A stretch of DNA of 64,000 nt from Rhodococcus opacus B4 (GTDB lineage Bacteria > Actinomycetota > Actinomycetes > Mycobacteriales > Mycobacteriaceae). The DNA lies in the NCBI RefSeq assembly GCF_000010805.1, contig NC_012522.1, positions 7,192,001 through 7,256,000 on the forward strand, written 5' to 3'. The notes beneath the pieces are model-generated. The model was not told the origin of the DNA. It ran no database searches and worked only from the letters and a program-made list of their open reading frames with translations. Below are positions 27,026-35,363 of this stretch, in pieces (position 1 is the stretch's first letter; each line of letters opens with the position of its first letter). A program made the position numbers and the translations under genes.

Positions 27026-28740
27026 GACTGATCCTCGGTGGTTGCAGTGGTCGAGAATAGGTCGCTGCGGGTGGAATGCGCCAATTCGCCGTCGATCCAC
27101 GTTTCCCGGACCTCGATGTCGGCGATGGTGTGCGGATCGACGGTGAGCGGGTCGGCGCCGAGGACGACGAAATCGGCGCGTTTGCCGGGGGAGATGCTGC
27201 CCAGTTCGGATTCCCGTCCGAGTGCGCGGGCGCCGTTCAGCGTGTGCGCGGTGAGAGCCTGGGTGGCCGTCAGCCGCAACGCGTTCGAGCCGAGCTGATG
27301 GCCCTGGCGGGTGATGCGGGTGACGGCGGCCTGGATGGCTTCGAGAGGTTTGGGCTCGGCGACGGGTGCGTCGGAACTGATCGTGACCGGCACGTCGGCT
27401 TCGACGAATTCGCCCAGCGGATTGAACCGCTCGCCCGGGGTGCCGATGGCGGCGGTCACGCCCTCGCCCCAGTTGTAGTAGTGCTGTGGCTGGTTGACGG
27501 GGTACACACCGAGCGCGTGCATCCGGGTGATCTGTTCGGGGGTCGGCAACCCGCAGTGCTCGATGCGGTGGCGGGCGTCGGCGTCGGGACGCGCGTTCTG
27601 CGCAGCATCTATGGCGTCGAGGACCATGTCGATCGCGGTCGGTGACTGCGCGTGCGTCGCGGTCTGCAGGCCGGCCGCGTGTGCCTTCGCGATCAGCGCC
27701 GCATAGTCGGCGGGTTCGTGATAGAGCTGACCGGTCCGGCACGGGTCGCCCACGTACCCGTCGGGGAAGTACGCGGTCCAGCCGCCGAGCGTGCCGTCGG
27801 CGTAGAACTTGATCCCGCCGAACGCGAGGCGCGAGTTGCCGAACGCGCCGTGCAATCCGGTGTCGAGCGCATGATCGAGCAGGTGGCTGAGCAGGTACAT
27901 GCTCACGCGGGTCTCGAGCCGTCCCTGCTCCGCCAGGCGCAGGTACATGTCGAACTCGCGCCGGGTCACCTGGCAGTCGCCGATCGTGGTGACGCCGCCC
28001 TCCAGGAACTTCTCCTGCGCCACGGAGAGCTGCCGCAGATGTTCCTCGGGTTCGTCCTCGAGGTGGAAGTTCGGCCCGTGGTGGCCGACCTTCACCCCGT
28101 TCACGCCGGTGAGGATGTTGCACGCGGCGTCGGACAGCTCGCCGGTCAGTTCGCCGTCCGCGTCGCGGAAGAACTCGCCGCCGGGCGGATTGGGGGTCTC
28201 GCGCGTGACGTCGTGGAGTTCCAGGGTGAACGTGTTGACGACGCCGCCGTGGCCGCTGGCGTTCATCAGGTACACCTCGCGGTCGGTACCGACCTGATCG
28301 AGTTCCTCTTTCGTGGGGTGCCTGCCCTCGACCAGGTTGCGGTGCTCGTACCCGTACCCGCGCACCGGGATCCCGGCGGGCTGGTTCCGGGCCGCCTCCT
28401 GCAGCAGCGCGACGATCTCCGGAATGCTGCGCGCCTTCTCGGGGCCGCAGTCCACCCAGCTGAGCATCTGGCCGTACATCAGGGGGTGCGCATGCGGATC
28501 GACGAACCCGGGTACGACGGTCGCCCCGGCGAGGTCGATGACATCGGCGGTCCGGGTACCGATCCGCCGCGCCTCCTCACGACATTCCGCGACGGTGCCG
28601 ACGGCGGCGAACCGATTACCGAAGACGAGGAAGGCCTCGGCGCCTTCGGTGTCGGCGTCCACGGTGCGGAGCGTGCCACCGGTGAAGACGGTGGCGGTGG
28701 CGTCGAGGGGCGACGCCTCGTGGTGAAACAGCTTGCGCAT
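27022..28740 (-). CDS. amidohydrolase family protein (YtcJ-like)
   Basis: 572-aa metal-dependent hydrolase of the amidohydrolase-3 group. Features are VVPGFVDPHAHPLMYG (HxH), TIGDCQVT, THAQSPTAI, RIEHCGLP and ISSDAPVAEP, the usual metal and catalytic positions. No signal peptide is seen. With the co-translated MHS transporter it probably forms an uptake-and-hydrolysis module for an amide or carbamate-like compound. The divergent Lrp-type regulator is the likely controller. Confidence 0.88.
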   Translation of the reverse strand: MRKLFHHEASPLDATATVFTGGTLRTVDADTEGAEAFLVFGNRFAAVGTVAECREEARRIGTRTADVIDLAGATVVPGFVDPHAHPLMYGQMLSWVDCGPEKARSIPEIVALLQEAARNQPAGIPVRGYGYEHRNLVEGRHPTKEELDQVGTDREVYLMNASGHGGVVNTFTLELHDVTRETPNPPGGEFFRDADGELTGELSDAACNILTGVNGVKVGHHGPNFHLEDEPEEHLRQLSVAQEKFLEGGVTTIGDCQVTRREFDMYLRLAEQGRLETRVSMYLLSHLLDHALDTGLHGAFGNSRLAFGGIKFYADGTLGGWTAYFPDGYVGDPCRTGQLYHEPADYAALIAKAHAAGLQTATHAQSPTAIDMVLDAIDAAQNARPDADARHRIEHCGLPTPEQITRMHALGVYPVNQPQHYYNWGEGVTAAIGTPGERFNPLGEFVEADVPVTISSDAPVAEPKPLEAIQAAVTRITRQGHQLGSNALRLTATQALTAHTLNGARALGRESELGSISPGKRADFVVLGADPLTVDPHTIADIEVRETWIDGELAHSTRSDLFSTTATTEDQS

Positions 28741-28872
28741 GGGGATCCTTCGAGATGGTGGTGTGGGTCACGTTCCGGCTGCGAGGGAAATTACGCCCCG
28801 ACCAGGGGCGGTGCAATGCATCAAAGTTCCGTACCGCGCGGTCTACGGTGAATGTGTTCGAAAATCGGAGCA

Positions 28873-28922
28873 GATTCGCACCGATTCGCAGAATACGACG
28901 ATCCATGCGATTCTTCTCATCT
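28873..28922. promoter_or_regulatory. possible Lrp-type operator in divergent promoter
   Basis: GATTCGCA occurs twice 10 bases apart (28873-28880 and 28883-28890), and a partly inverted TGCGATT lies at 28916-28922. The cluster is in the 223-base gap between the amidohydrolase operon and the Lrp-like gene. Helically phased repeats suit an oligomeric Lrp regulator. Nothing else in the gap is recognisable. Confidence 0.35.
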
Positions 28923-28963
28923 GTCGTCGGTGCAGAAAGAAAATCGAGAAAATTCGGGGTCTC

Positions 28964-29866
28964 ATGAGTGTCGAACTGGATTCCAAACTCATCGCAGCGT
29001 TGCAGGCGAACGGTCGAGCGACCTACCGCGAACTCGCCGCGACCGTCGGCGCGCCGCGTGCCGCCGTGTCCGCGCGCGTCCAGGCGTTGCTCGACACCGG
29101 CACGGTCAGCATCGTCGCCGTCGCCCATCCCGAGTTGCTGGGCCTCGAGGCGATGGCGCACGTGTCGGTCGCCGTCTCGGGGCCGGTGAACCCGGTGGCG
29201 GCGGCGCTCTGTGCGGCGGAGGCCGCCGTCTACATTTCCGCGGTCAGCGGGCAGTACAACATCATCGCCGAACTGCGTGTCCCCGGCAGGCGGGACCTCT
29301 ACGACGCCATCGCCGCGATCCGCGAGGTGCCCGGTGTCCGCACCGTCAACACGCTGTTCTACGCCGAGGTCGTCAAGGGAATCTTCATGCCCAAGAGCGC
29401 ATTACGGGCCGATGTGCGACTGGACTCGAAGGACGTCGCGCTCATCGAGTTGCTGGAACGAAACGGCCGGATGCCGTTTCTCGAACTCGCCGAGCGCACC
29501 GGACTCTCGCCCAGCGCGGCGCGGAACCGGGTGAACCATCTGATCGACAGCACCGCGTTGCGCGTCGGTGCCGTCGTACGGCGGCGGGGTGGCGGCCGGA
29601 CCCTCGCCATGGGCATCGGCGTGAACCTCGGATCGCGGGATCGTGAAACCTGCGCGCAGATCGAGGCCTTGCCGGGTATCGAATTCCTGGCGCGGTCACT
29701 CGGCAGATTCGACCTGATCGGCACCGTCGCCGCCGACTCGTCGGGTGACCTCTACGCCCTCGCCGAGCACATCCGGACGATCACCGGGGTGGTGGCCCTG
29801 GAGACCTGGACGCACCTCGAAGTGTTCAAGGAGCATTACGCCAGGAGCCTCGACGTGCGCGGATAG
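28964..29866 (+). CDS. Lrp/AsnC family regulator with duplicated domains
   Basis: 300-aa regulator made of two Lrp units. Each has an HTH (ELDSKLIAALQANGRATYRE and RLDSKDVALIELLERNGRMP) and an effector-binding RAM domain. Most Lrp proteins have one unit of about 150 aa, so this is a fused or tandem form found in actinobacteria. The ATG at 28964 gives the typical MSVELDSKL start. It diverges from the transporter-amidohydrolase operon and probably senses its substrate or product. Confidence 0.88.
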   Translation: MSVELDSKLIAALQANGRATYRELAATVGAPRAAVSARVQALLDTGTVSIVAVAHPELLGLEAMAHVSVAVSGPVNPVAAALCAAEAAVYISAVSGQYNIIAELRVPGRRDLYDAIAAIREVPGVRTVNTLFYAEVVKGIFMPKSALRADVRLDSKDVALIELLERNGRMPFLELAERTGLSPSAARNRVNHLIDSTALRVGAVVRRRGGGRTLAMGIGVNLGSRDRETCAQIEALPGIEFLARSLGRFDLIGTVAADSSGDLYALAEHIRTITGVVALETWTHLEVFKEHYARSLDVRG

Positions 29867-29925
29867 GTGAGTCGTGCGTCCCGGAACCGGGGACTCCGGC
29901 CGGGCAACTGTGAGACGATCGGCCG

Positions 29926-30798
29926 ATGCGCCTCGGGTTGCACGCCCTCGGAATCGGCACCGGCGCTCGCCGCGCCGTGATCGACGCGGTCGCCGTAGCC
30001 GCCGAGAGCAGCGGATTCGCCACGCTGTGGGCCGGCGAACACGTCGTGATGGTCGACCGGCCGGCGTCGCGGTATCCGTACGCGGATGACGGGAAGATCG
30101 CCGTCCCCGCGGTCGCGGATTGGCTCGACCCGATGGTCGGGCTGAGCTTCGCCGCGGCGGCCACTCGCACGATCGGCATCGCCACCGGGATAGTGCTGTT
30201 ACCCGAACACAATCCCGTGCTCATGGCCAAACAGGCGGCGACGCTGGATCTGATGAGCGGTGGCAGGCTGACCCTCGGCGTCGGCATCGGCTGGTCCAGG
30301 GAAGAATTCGCTGCGCTCGGCATTCCGTTCGAGCGCCGCGGCGAGCGCACCGCCGAATACGTCGCCGCGATGCGCACACTGTGGAGTGACGACGTCGCGA
30401 CATTCGACGGCGAGTTCGTCCACTTCGATTCGATTCGGGTGAACCCGAAACCCGTGCGCGACCGCCGGATTCCGATCGTCCTCGGCGGCAACAGCAATGC
30501 CGCGCTCCGCCGGGTCGCGGCGTGGGGCGACGGCTGGTACGGCTTCAACCTGGACGGCGTCGACGCCGTAGCCGAACGGATCGAGGCGATCCGCGCACTG
30601 TGCCGGGACTCGGGCCGCGATCCCGCCGACTTGCGACTGTCCGTTGCCCTGCGCGAAGTCGACCCGTCCCACGTCGGCGCCCTGGCCGGCGCGGGAGTCG
30701 ACGAACTCGTCCTCGTCGAATCACCACCCGAGGATCCCGGTGCGGCCGCCGAATGGGTGGCCGGTCTCGCACGCCGCTGGATGCCGGCGGTCGGCTGA
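29926..30798 (+). CDS. LLM class F420-dependent oxidoreductase
   Basis: 290-aa TIM-barrel protein of the luciferase-like group. Typical segments are FATLWAGEHVVM, IATGIVLLPEHNPVLMAKQAATLDLMSGGRLTLGVGIGWSREEF and IPIVLGGNSNAALRRVA. Actinobacterial members mainly use coenzyme F420, some FMN; the substrate is unknown. It stands alone, 59 bases after the Lrp gene, and may belong to the same accessory block. Confidence 0.88.
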   Translation: MRLGLHALGIGTGARRAVIDAVAVAAESSGFATLWAGEHVVMVDRPASRYPYADDGKIAVPAVADWLDPMVGLSFAAAATRTIGIATGIVLLPEHNPVLMAKQAATLDLMSGGRLTLGVGIGWSREEFAALGIPFERRGERTAEYVAAMRTLWSDDVATFDGEFVHFDSIRVNPKPVRDRRIPIVLGGNSNAALRRVAAWGDGWYGFNLDGVDAVAERIEAIRALCRDSGRDPADLRLSVALREVDPSHVGALAGAGVDELVLVESPPEDPGAAAEWVAGLARRWMPAVG

Positions 30799-31006
30799 CC
30801 CTCGATTACCGGCTTGACAGCACTGGCCAGGGGTTTTCCCGTGAGCCGTCGCCGCGAGATGCCGAGTTGTCCACAACGTGTGATCCATCCACATCCCAAA
30901 TCGTTTGCCCAGCTCGAGCACTTCTTCCGTAATCCGAGTGGGCCACGGTGGTGCGAGAGGCGCGGTTCGCATCGGTGGGCCGCCGCGGGACGGGGTGGAG
31001 GCTGCT

Positions 31007-31363
31007 GTGGCGCACAATCTCGCGCTGGGTGCACATGGAGAGGATCTGGCCGCCCGGTACCTCACCGAGGCGGGCATGGAGATCATCGACCGCAACTGGC
31101 GATCCCGATACGGTGAGGTCGATCTCATTGCGGCGGAGGGGGACTGGCTCGTCTTCGTCGAGGTGAAGACACGGCGCGGCCTGGGATACGGCACTCCCGC
31201 CGAGGCGGTGACGTTCTCCAAACAGCGACGGATCCGTCTGCTGGCGGTGGAATGGCTGCGGGAGTCGAGCCGGCACTGGTCGCGGGTGCGCTTCGACGTC
31301 GTCGCGATCATGATCGGGCACGGCCCGCAGCCCCAGATCGAACACGTCCGGGATGCGTTCTGA
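31007..31363 (+). CDS. YraN family nuclease-fold protein (UPF0102)
   Basis: 118-aa protein with a restriction-endonuclease-like core: GEDLAARYLTEAGMEIIDRNW, then RYGEVDLIAAEGDWLVFVEVKTRR, with Glu, Asp and ExK in nuclease-like positions. Its biological role is not established. The GTG at 31007 is chosen because ggagg lies 5 bases upstream. The stop overlaps the next start (TGATG). The yraN-comM-dprA order matches mycobacteria. Confidence 0.9.
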   Translation: MAHNLALGAHGEDLAARYLTEAGMEIIDRNWRSRYGEVDLIAAEGDWLVFVEVKTRRGLGYGTPAEAVTFSKQRRIRLLAVEWLRESSRHWSRVRFDVVAIMIGHGPQPQIEHVRDAF

Positions 31364-32871
31364 TGGCGCTGGGACGCGCGCATTCGGTGGCGGTGACCGG
31401 GGTCGACGGTCAGCTGGTCGAGATCGAGGCCGACATCGGCCGTGGGCTTCCCGCGGTGCATCTGGTCGGGCTGCCCGACACCGCGCTGTCGGAGGCTCGC
31501 GATCGGATCAGGGCCGCGGTCGCGAATTCCGGCGAGGAGTGGCCGGATTCGAAGGTGATTCTCGCGTTGTCGCCCGCGACGCTGCCGAAGGTCGGTTCGG
31601 TGTACGACCTGGCGCTCGTCGCCGCCGTGCTCGATGCGGCCAAGCAGGTGAAGCGGCAGCGGTTGCGCGAGACCGTTCTGCTCGGCGAACTGGCGCTGGA
31701 CGGGCGGCTGCGGTCGGTGCGCGGGATCCTGCCCGCGGTGCTCGCAGCGAAGAACGCGGGCTGGGCGACGGTGGTGGTCCCGGTGCAGTCACTGCCCGAG
31801 GCGGGGCTCGTCGGCGGCGTCGAGGTGCTCGGCGCGCACGATCTGCGGGCGGCGATCGCGTGGATGCGGGAGGAGCGTGATCTCGAGTACCCCGAGCCGG
31901 CGCAGTGGGCCGCGCAACCGGTGCGTGCCGATCTGAGCGAGGTGGTGGGTCAGGCGGAGGCACGATGGGCCGTCGAGGTCGCCGCGGCGGGAGCACACCA
32001 CCTCATGCTCACCGGCCCACCCGGCGTCGGGAAAACAATGCTGGCGCAACGTCTTCCGGGGGTTCTGCCGCCGCTCACCGAGACCGAGTCGCTCGAGGTG
32101 ACGGCAATCCACTCGGTGGCGGGGCTCCTGCCACCCGAGCGCCCCCTCATCGACGTGCCGCCGTTCATCGCACCCCACCACACCGCGTCGGTGAGTGCGC
32201 TCGTCGGCGGCGGCAGCGGCGTCGCGAAGCCCGGTGCGGTCAGTCGCGCCCACCGCGGGGTGCTGTTTCTCGACGAGTGCGCCGAGATCGGAACCAAGGT
32301 GCTCGAGGCTCTGCGGACCCCACTCGAGGACGGGGAGGTGCGGATCGCACGACGGGACGGGGTGGCCCGCTACCCGGCGCGTTTCCAGCTGATCCTCGCG
32401 GCCAATCCGTGCCCGTGCGCGCCGCCGCGGGAGGCGGACTGCGTGTGCGCGCCGACCGCCCGGCGACGCTATCTCGGGAAGTTGTCGGGACCTCTGATGG
32501 ACCGCGTGGACCTTCGTGTGCGGATGCAGGCCGTCGCGACCGGGGCGTTCATCGACGACGTCGGCGAGAGCACCGAGGACGTCCGGCAGCGGGTGGCCCA
32601 GGCGCGAGCCGCGGCCGGCGAGCGGTGGAGCGACTACGGGTGGCGCACCAACGCGGAGGTGCCGGGCCCGGCCCTGCGGCAGAAGTTCCGGTTGGCGCGC
32701 CCGGCACTGGCGCCGGTGGAGCGCGCGCTGCGCAAGGGGCTGATCACCGCCCGAGGGGCCGATCGCGCGCTGCGAGTGGCATGGACGGTGAGTGATCTGG
32801 CAGGGCTGGACATGCCGGGGCCGGAGCAGGTGGTCACCGCGCTGGGATTTCGTGATCGGAGTTTTCAATGA
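31363..32871 (+). CDS. comM: YifB/ComM Mg-chelatase-like AAA ATPase
   Basis: 502-aa AAA+ protein. An N-terminal Lon-like ChlI domain (GRAHSVAVTGVDGQLVEIEADIG...) precedes Walker A GPPGVGKTMLAQRLPG and Walker B LFLDECAEIG. Four cysteines (NPCPCAPPREADCVC) form a probable zinc site. ComM is a branch-migration helicase in naturally competent bacteria, and its actinobacterial job is less clear. It overlaps yraN by one base and dprA by four. Confidence 0.93.
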   Translation: MALGRAHSVAVTGVDGQLVEIEADIGRGLPAVHLVGLPDTALSEARDRIRAAVANSGEEWPDSKVILALSPATLPKVGSVYDLALVAAVLDAAKQVKRQRLRETVLLGELALDGRLRSVRGILPAVLAAKNAGWATVVVPVQSLPEAGLVGGVEVLGAHDLRAAIAWMREERDLEYPEPAQWAAQPVRADLSEVVGQAEARWAVEVAAAGAHHLMLTGPPGVGKTMLAQRLPGVLPPLTETESLEVTAIHSVAGLLPPERPLIDVPPFIAPHHTASVSALVGGGSGVAKPGAVSRAHRGVLFLDECAEIGTKVLEALRTPLEDGEVRIARRDGVARYPARFQLILAANPCPCAPPREADCVCAPTARRRYLGKLSGPLMDRVDLRVRMQAVATGAFIDDVGESTEDVRQRVAQARAAAGERWSDYGWRTNAEVPGPALRQKFRLARPALAPVERALRKGLITARGADRALRVAWTVSDLAGLDMPGPEQVVTALGFRDRSFQ

Positions 32872-34022
32872 CGGTGGAAATTCGAAGTGATGCAAGCGAT
32901 CCGAGTGGAGTTTCCGATCCGCGCCGACTGGCGTGGGCGTATCTGTCGAAGGTGGTGCAGGGGCCGTGTCCGGCGCTGTCGCGGCTCGCAGAGGAGGTGG
33001 GGCCGCAGGAGGCTGCGCGGGCGGTGCGGGAGAGGGATCTGTCGGACGTGCTGGGGGAGCGCACGGTCGCCCGTGCCCACGTGGACACGGCAGCACAGGA
33101 TCTCGAACTGGTGGCGGCGATGGGTGGCCGGCTCGTGACACCGGACGACGACGAGTGGCCGCAGTGGCGGCTCCTCGGTTTCGGGACTCTGTCGCGGTCG
33201 CGGGACGAGGGTCCGCCCCTGGCGTTGTGGGTGCTCGGATCGCGCCCGGTGGCCGAACTCACCGATCGGGCGATCTCGATCGTGGGGACACGGGCGGCGA
33301 GTGGGTACGGCGAGCACGTGACGGCGGAGATCGCGGGTGATCTCGCCGTCGACGGGTGGACGATCGTGTCGGGCGCGGCGTTCGGGGTCGACGGCGCCGC
33401 GCATCGTGCGGCGCTGGGCGTCGGTGGCCTGACGGTGGCGGTGCTCGCGTGTGGCGTGGATCGCGCATACCCGTCGGGGCATGCGCGCCTGTTGCGGCAA
33501 ATCGCGCAGAACGGTGCGGTGATCAGCGAGTACGCGCCGGGCACAACTCCCGCGAAACATCGGTTCCTGGCGCGGAACCGGTTGGTGGCGAGCCTGTCCG
33601 ACGGGGTGGTCGTGGTGGAGGCGGGCTGGCGCAGCGGCGCCAGGAACACCGTGAGCTGGGCGCGCAAACTGGGGCGTCCGGTGATGGCGGTGCCCGGTCC
33701 GGTGACGTCGGCGTCGTCGACCGGATGCAATCGGATGATTCGGGAGGGTGAGGCGCGGTTGGTCGCGAATGCCGGTGACGTCGTGGAGGAGGCCGGGCCG
33801 ATCGGGCTGCGGGAAGGCCCCGAGGTGGTCCGCGATCTCGACGCGCTGTCGGGGGACGCCCTGCTGGTGTACGAGGCGTTGCCGGCCGCCGGACCGCGCG
33901 GGGTCCGGGAACTGTCCGAACTGTCGGGGGTCGCGGTGGATCAGGTCCGCGCCGTGCTCCCGCTGCTGGAGATGGAGGGCTTCGTCGGCGTCGACGACAC
34001 GGGATGGTCGCGGCAGCGGTGA
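32868..34022 (+). CDS. dprA: DNA-processing protein DprA
   Basis: 384-aa protein that loads RecA on incoming single-stranded DNA in transformation. The Rossmann core is clear: TIVSGAAFGVDGAAHRAAL, LACGVDRAYPSGHARLL and RFLARNRLVASLSDGVVVVEA. A C-terminal winged-helix-like domain (VDQVRAVLPLLEMEGFV) ends it. Start ATG overlaps the comM stop (ATGA). Confidence 0.95.
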   Translation: MTVEIRSDASDPSGVSDPRRLAWAYLSKVVQGPCPALSRLAEEVGPQEAARAVRERDLSDVLGERTVARAHVDTAAQDLELVAAMGGRLVTPDDDEWPQWRLLGFGTLSRSRDEGPPLALWVLGSRPVAELTDRAISIVGTRAASGYGEHVTAEIAGDLAVDGWTIVSGAAFGVDGAAHRAALGVGGLTVAVLACGVDRAYPSGHARLLRQIAQNGAVISEYAPGTTPAKHRFLARNRLVASLSDGVVVVEAGWRSGARNTVSWARKLGRPVMAVPGPVTSASSTGCNRMIREGEARLVANAGDVVEEAGPIGLREGPEVVRDLDALSGDALLVYEALPAAGPRGVRELSELSGVAVDQVRAVLPLLEMEGFVGVDDTGWSRQR

Positions 34023-34060
34023 GACGGGGCAGGTCCGGGGGCGGGCGACCCGGTGCGTTC

Positions 34061-34669
34061 TCAGGCGTCGCCGGTGCTTCGCGCGTACTGTGCCTCGACC
34101 TTCGCCCACTCCCTTCCGCGGTAGTTGGCGAGGCGCAGTTCCTCGGCTTCGTCGAAGGTGTACCACTCGGTGCTGGGGCGGTCCGGCAGGACGCCTCGCA
34201 GGTACTCGCCGAGATAGTGCAGGGGACCTTCCCAGCCCGTTCCGACGCCGTAGCAGCCCGTGTCCGGATCGTTCCGGAAGACGTCCGCGACGGAGGCGTG
34301 TTCCAACTCCAGCCACGTCGCATCCGGACCGTCGGCGGTCAGCCGGACCTCGACCTGGTCGCTGTAACCCCGGTCGCCGGGAGGAGTCCACTGCAGCCGC
34401 AGCAGATGCGGGGCGTCGCAGGCCAGGATCTCCCCACTGGCCTGGCCCTGAAGTGCGAAGGAACCACCCGCGCGCAGGTCGCCGCTGAGCGGGAGGAAGA
34501 AGCGGTCGACGCGGTCCGGGGTCGTGATGGCATTCCAGACTTCGTCGATCGGAGCGTCGTACCGTCGCCTGAGCACTGCCGTTCGCGCTGCACCCTCGGC
34601 GATCTCCCGGTTGCCCATGCTCCGCTGCACTGTCGTCAGGCTGGTGTCCTGACCGGCGATCTCGTTCAC
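34061..34669 (-). CDS. SRPBCC (AHSA1/START-like) domain protein
   Basis: 202-aa ligand-cavity protein. The AHSA1 opening is clear (RRRYDAPIDEVWNAITTPDRVDRFF), followed by GGSFALQGQASGEILACDAPHLLRLQW. The GTG at 34669 overlaps the stop of the ArsR gene (GTGA), so the two are co-translated. Pairs of ArsR regulator and SRPBCC protein are frequent in actinobacteria; the ligand is unknown. The last third (about residues 125-200) is an added segment. Confidence 0.88.
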   Translation of the reverse strand: MNEIAGQDTSLTTVQRSMGNREIAEGAARTAVLRRRYDAPIDEVWNAITTPDRVDRFFLPLSGDLRAGGSFALQGQASGEILACDAPHLLRLQWTPPGDRGYSDQVEVRLTADGPDATWLELEHASVADVFRNDPDTGCYGVGTGWEGPLHYLGEYLRGVLPDRPSTEWYTFDEAEELRLANYRGREWAKVEAQYARSTGDA

Positions 34670-35043
34670 AGTCGGTCTCCTTCTGTCGATGAGTTGGGGT
34701 GTGCGGCTCGGCTCGGCCGGGGATTCTGACGACTCCCGCGGGCGAGTTCGGTGGCCAGCGCGTCGAGCGGCTGGCTCCAGAACCGCCGGAACCCGTCGAG
34801 CCATCGATCCACTTCCTGCAGCGGCGCCGGCTCGACCGCGTAGAGACGTCTGGTGCCTTCCCGCCGGACGGTGGCGAACCCGTTCTCCCGGAGCACCCGC
34901 AGGTGCCCGGACACCGTCGGCTGTGAGATTCCGAACTCCGCTGCTGCGACCTCGGTCACCTGACCGGCCGAGAGTTCGCCCGCCGACAGGAGTTCCATGA
35001 TCCGCCGCCGAACGGGGTCGCCGAGTACGTCGAACGCATGCAC
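34666..35043 (-). CDS. ArsR family winged-helix repressor
   Basis: 125-aa regulator. From the GTG at 35043 the protein reads VHAFDVLGDPVRRRIMELL, the normal ArsR start. The recognition helix is in ISQPTVSGHLRVLRENGFA. No metal-binding Cys pair is visible, so it is probably of the metal-free SdpR/SRPBCC-linked type. A TTG at 35079 would add 12 residues but would put the palindromic operator inside the gene, so it is rejected as start. It leads a two-gene operon with the SRPBCC protein. Confidence 0.88.
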   Translation of the reverse strand: MHAFDVLGDPVRRRIMELLSAGELSAGQVTEVAAAEFGISQPTVSGHLRVLRENGFATVRREGTRRLYAVEPAPLQEVDRWLDGFRRFWSQPLDALATELARGSRQNPRPSRAAHPNSSTEGDRL

Positions 35044-35052
35044 AACTCCCTT

Positions 35053-35074
35053 TATATCGGCTGTCGCCAATATA
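35053..35074. promoter_or_regulatory. palindromic ArsR-type operator
   Basis: TATATCGGC (35053-35061) and GCCAATATA (35066-35074) form an inverted repeat with one mismatch around TGTC. It is the only AT-rich patch nearby and lies 10-31 bases upstream of the ArsR start, over the probable -10 element. This is the layout expected for autorepression. Confidence 0.65.
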
Positions 35075-35212
35075 GGCAAGGACCGAAGGGTGTCGCGGAT
35101 CCGGCTGTTCGTCGCATGCCGGCCTGCCTCGGGGCGAGTCGAACCGGCCGATCGGCGCCGAGGTGGAGTAGAAACGTCTCTGGAATGGGATACGTCACGT
35201 GAGGAGTGAGAT

Positions 35213-35287
35213 ATGGGGTCAGCCGAGGACTTGTGGCGGAACTTCGTCGCGCAGGTATTGAGCCTGTTGATCGCATCCGGCTCGTAA
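35213..35287 (+). CDS. candidate 24-residue amphipathic peptide
   Basis: A short ORF runs ATG GGG TCA ... TCG TAA and starts MGSAEDLWRN, with a hydrophobic centre FVAQVLSLLI and the end ASGS. A strong gaggag site lies 6 bases before the ATG (35201-35206). The centre would form an amphipathic helix, reminiscent in size and style of small membrane-active actinobacterial peptides. It lies between the ArsR operator and the iron box. Nothing proves translation, and no family is recognised. Confidence 0.5.
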   Translation: MGSAEDLWRNFVAQVLSLLIASGS

Positions 35288-35327
35288 ACGGCTCCGACCG
35301 CCGCCGGCAGCCCCTCCTGTACCGTGG

Positions 35328-35346
35328 TTAGGTAACGCTAACCAAC
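35328..35346. promoter_or_regulatory. IdeR/DtxR iron box
   Basis: TTAGGTAACGCTAACCAAC matches the 19-base DtxR/IdeR consensus at 15 positions and keeps the dyad (TTAGGT with CTAACC). It lies 17 bases before the start of the siderophore-interacting protein. Iron-loaded IdeR would repress that gene. Confidence 0.85.
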
Positions 35347-35363
35347 TTGAGTTCATTGGAGAG

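Noticed and set aside
30867..30875. Perfect DnaA-box-like TTGTCCACA upstream of yraN
   Set aside because: A single 9-mer is expected by chance about once in a window this size over both strands; no cluster or AT-rich unwinding region is nearby.
35043..35079. TTG start for the ArsR gene at 35079
   Set aside because: It would place the palindromic operator inside the gene and adds residues unlike ArsR N-termini.
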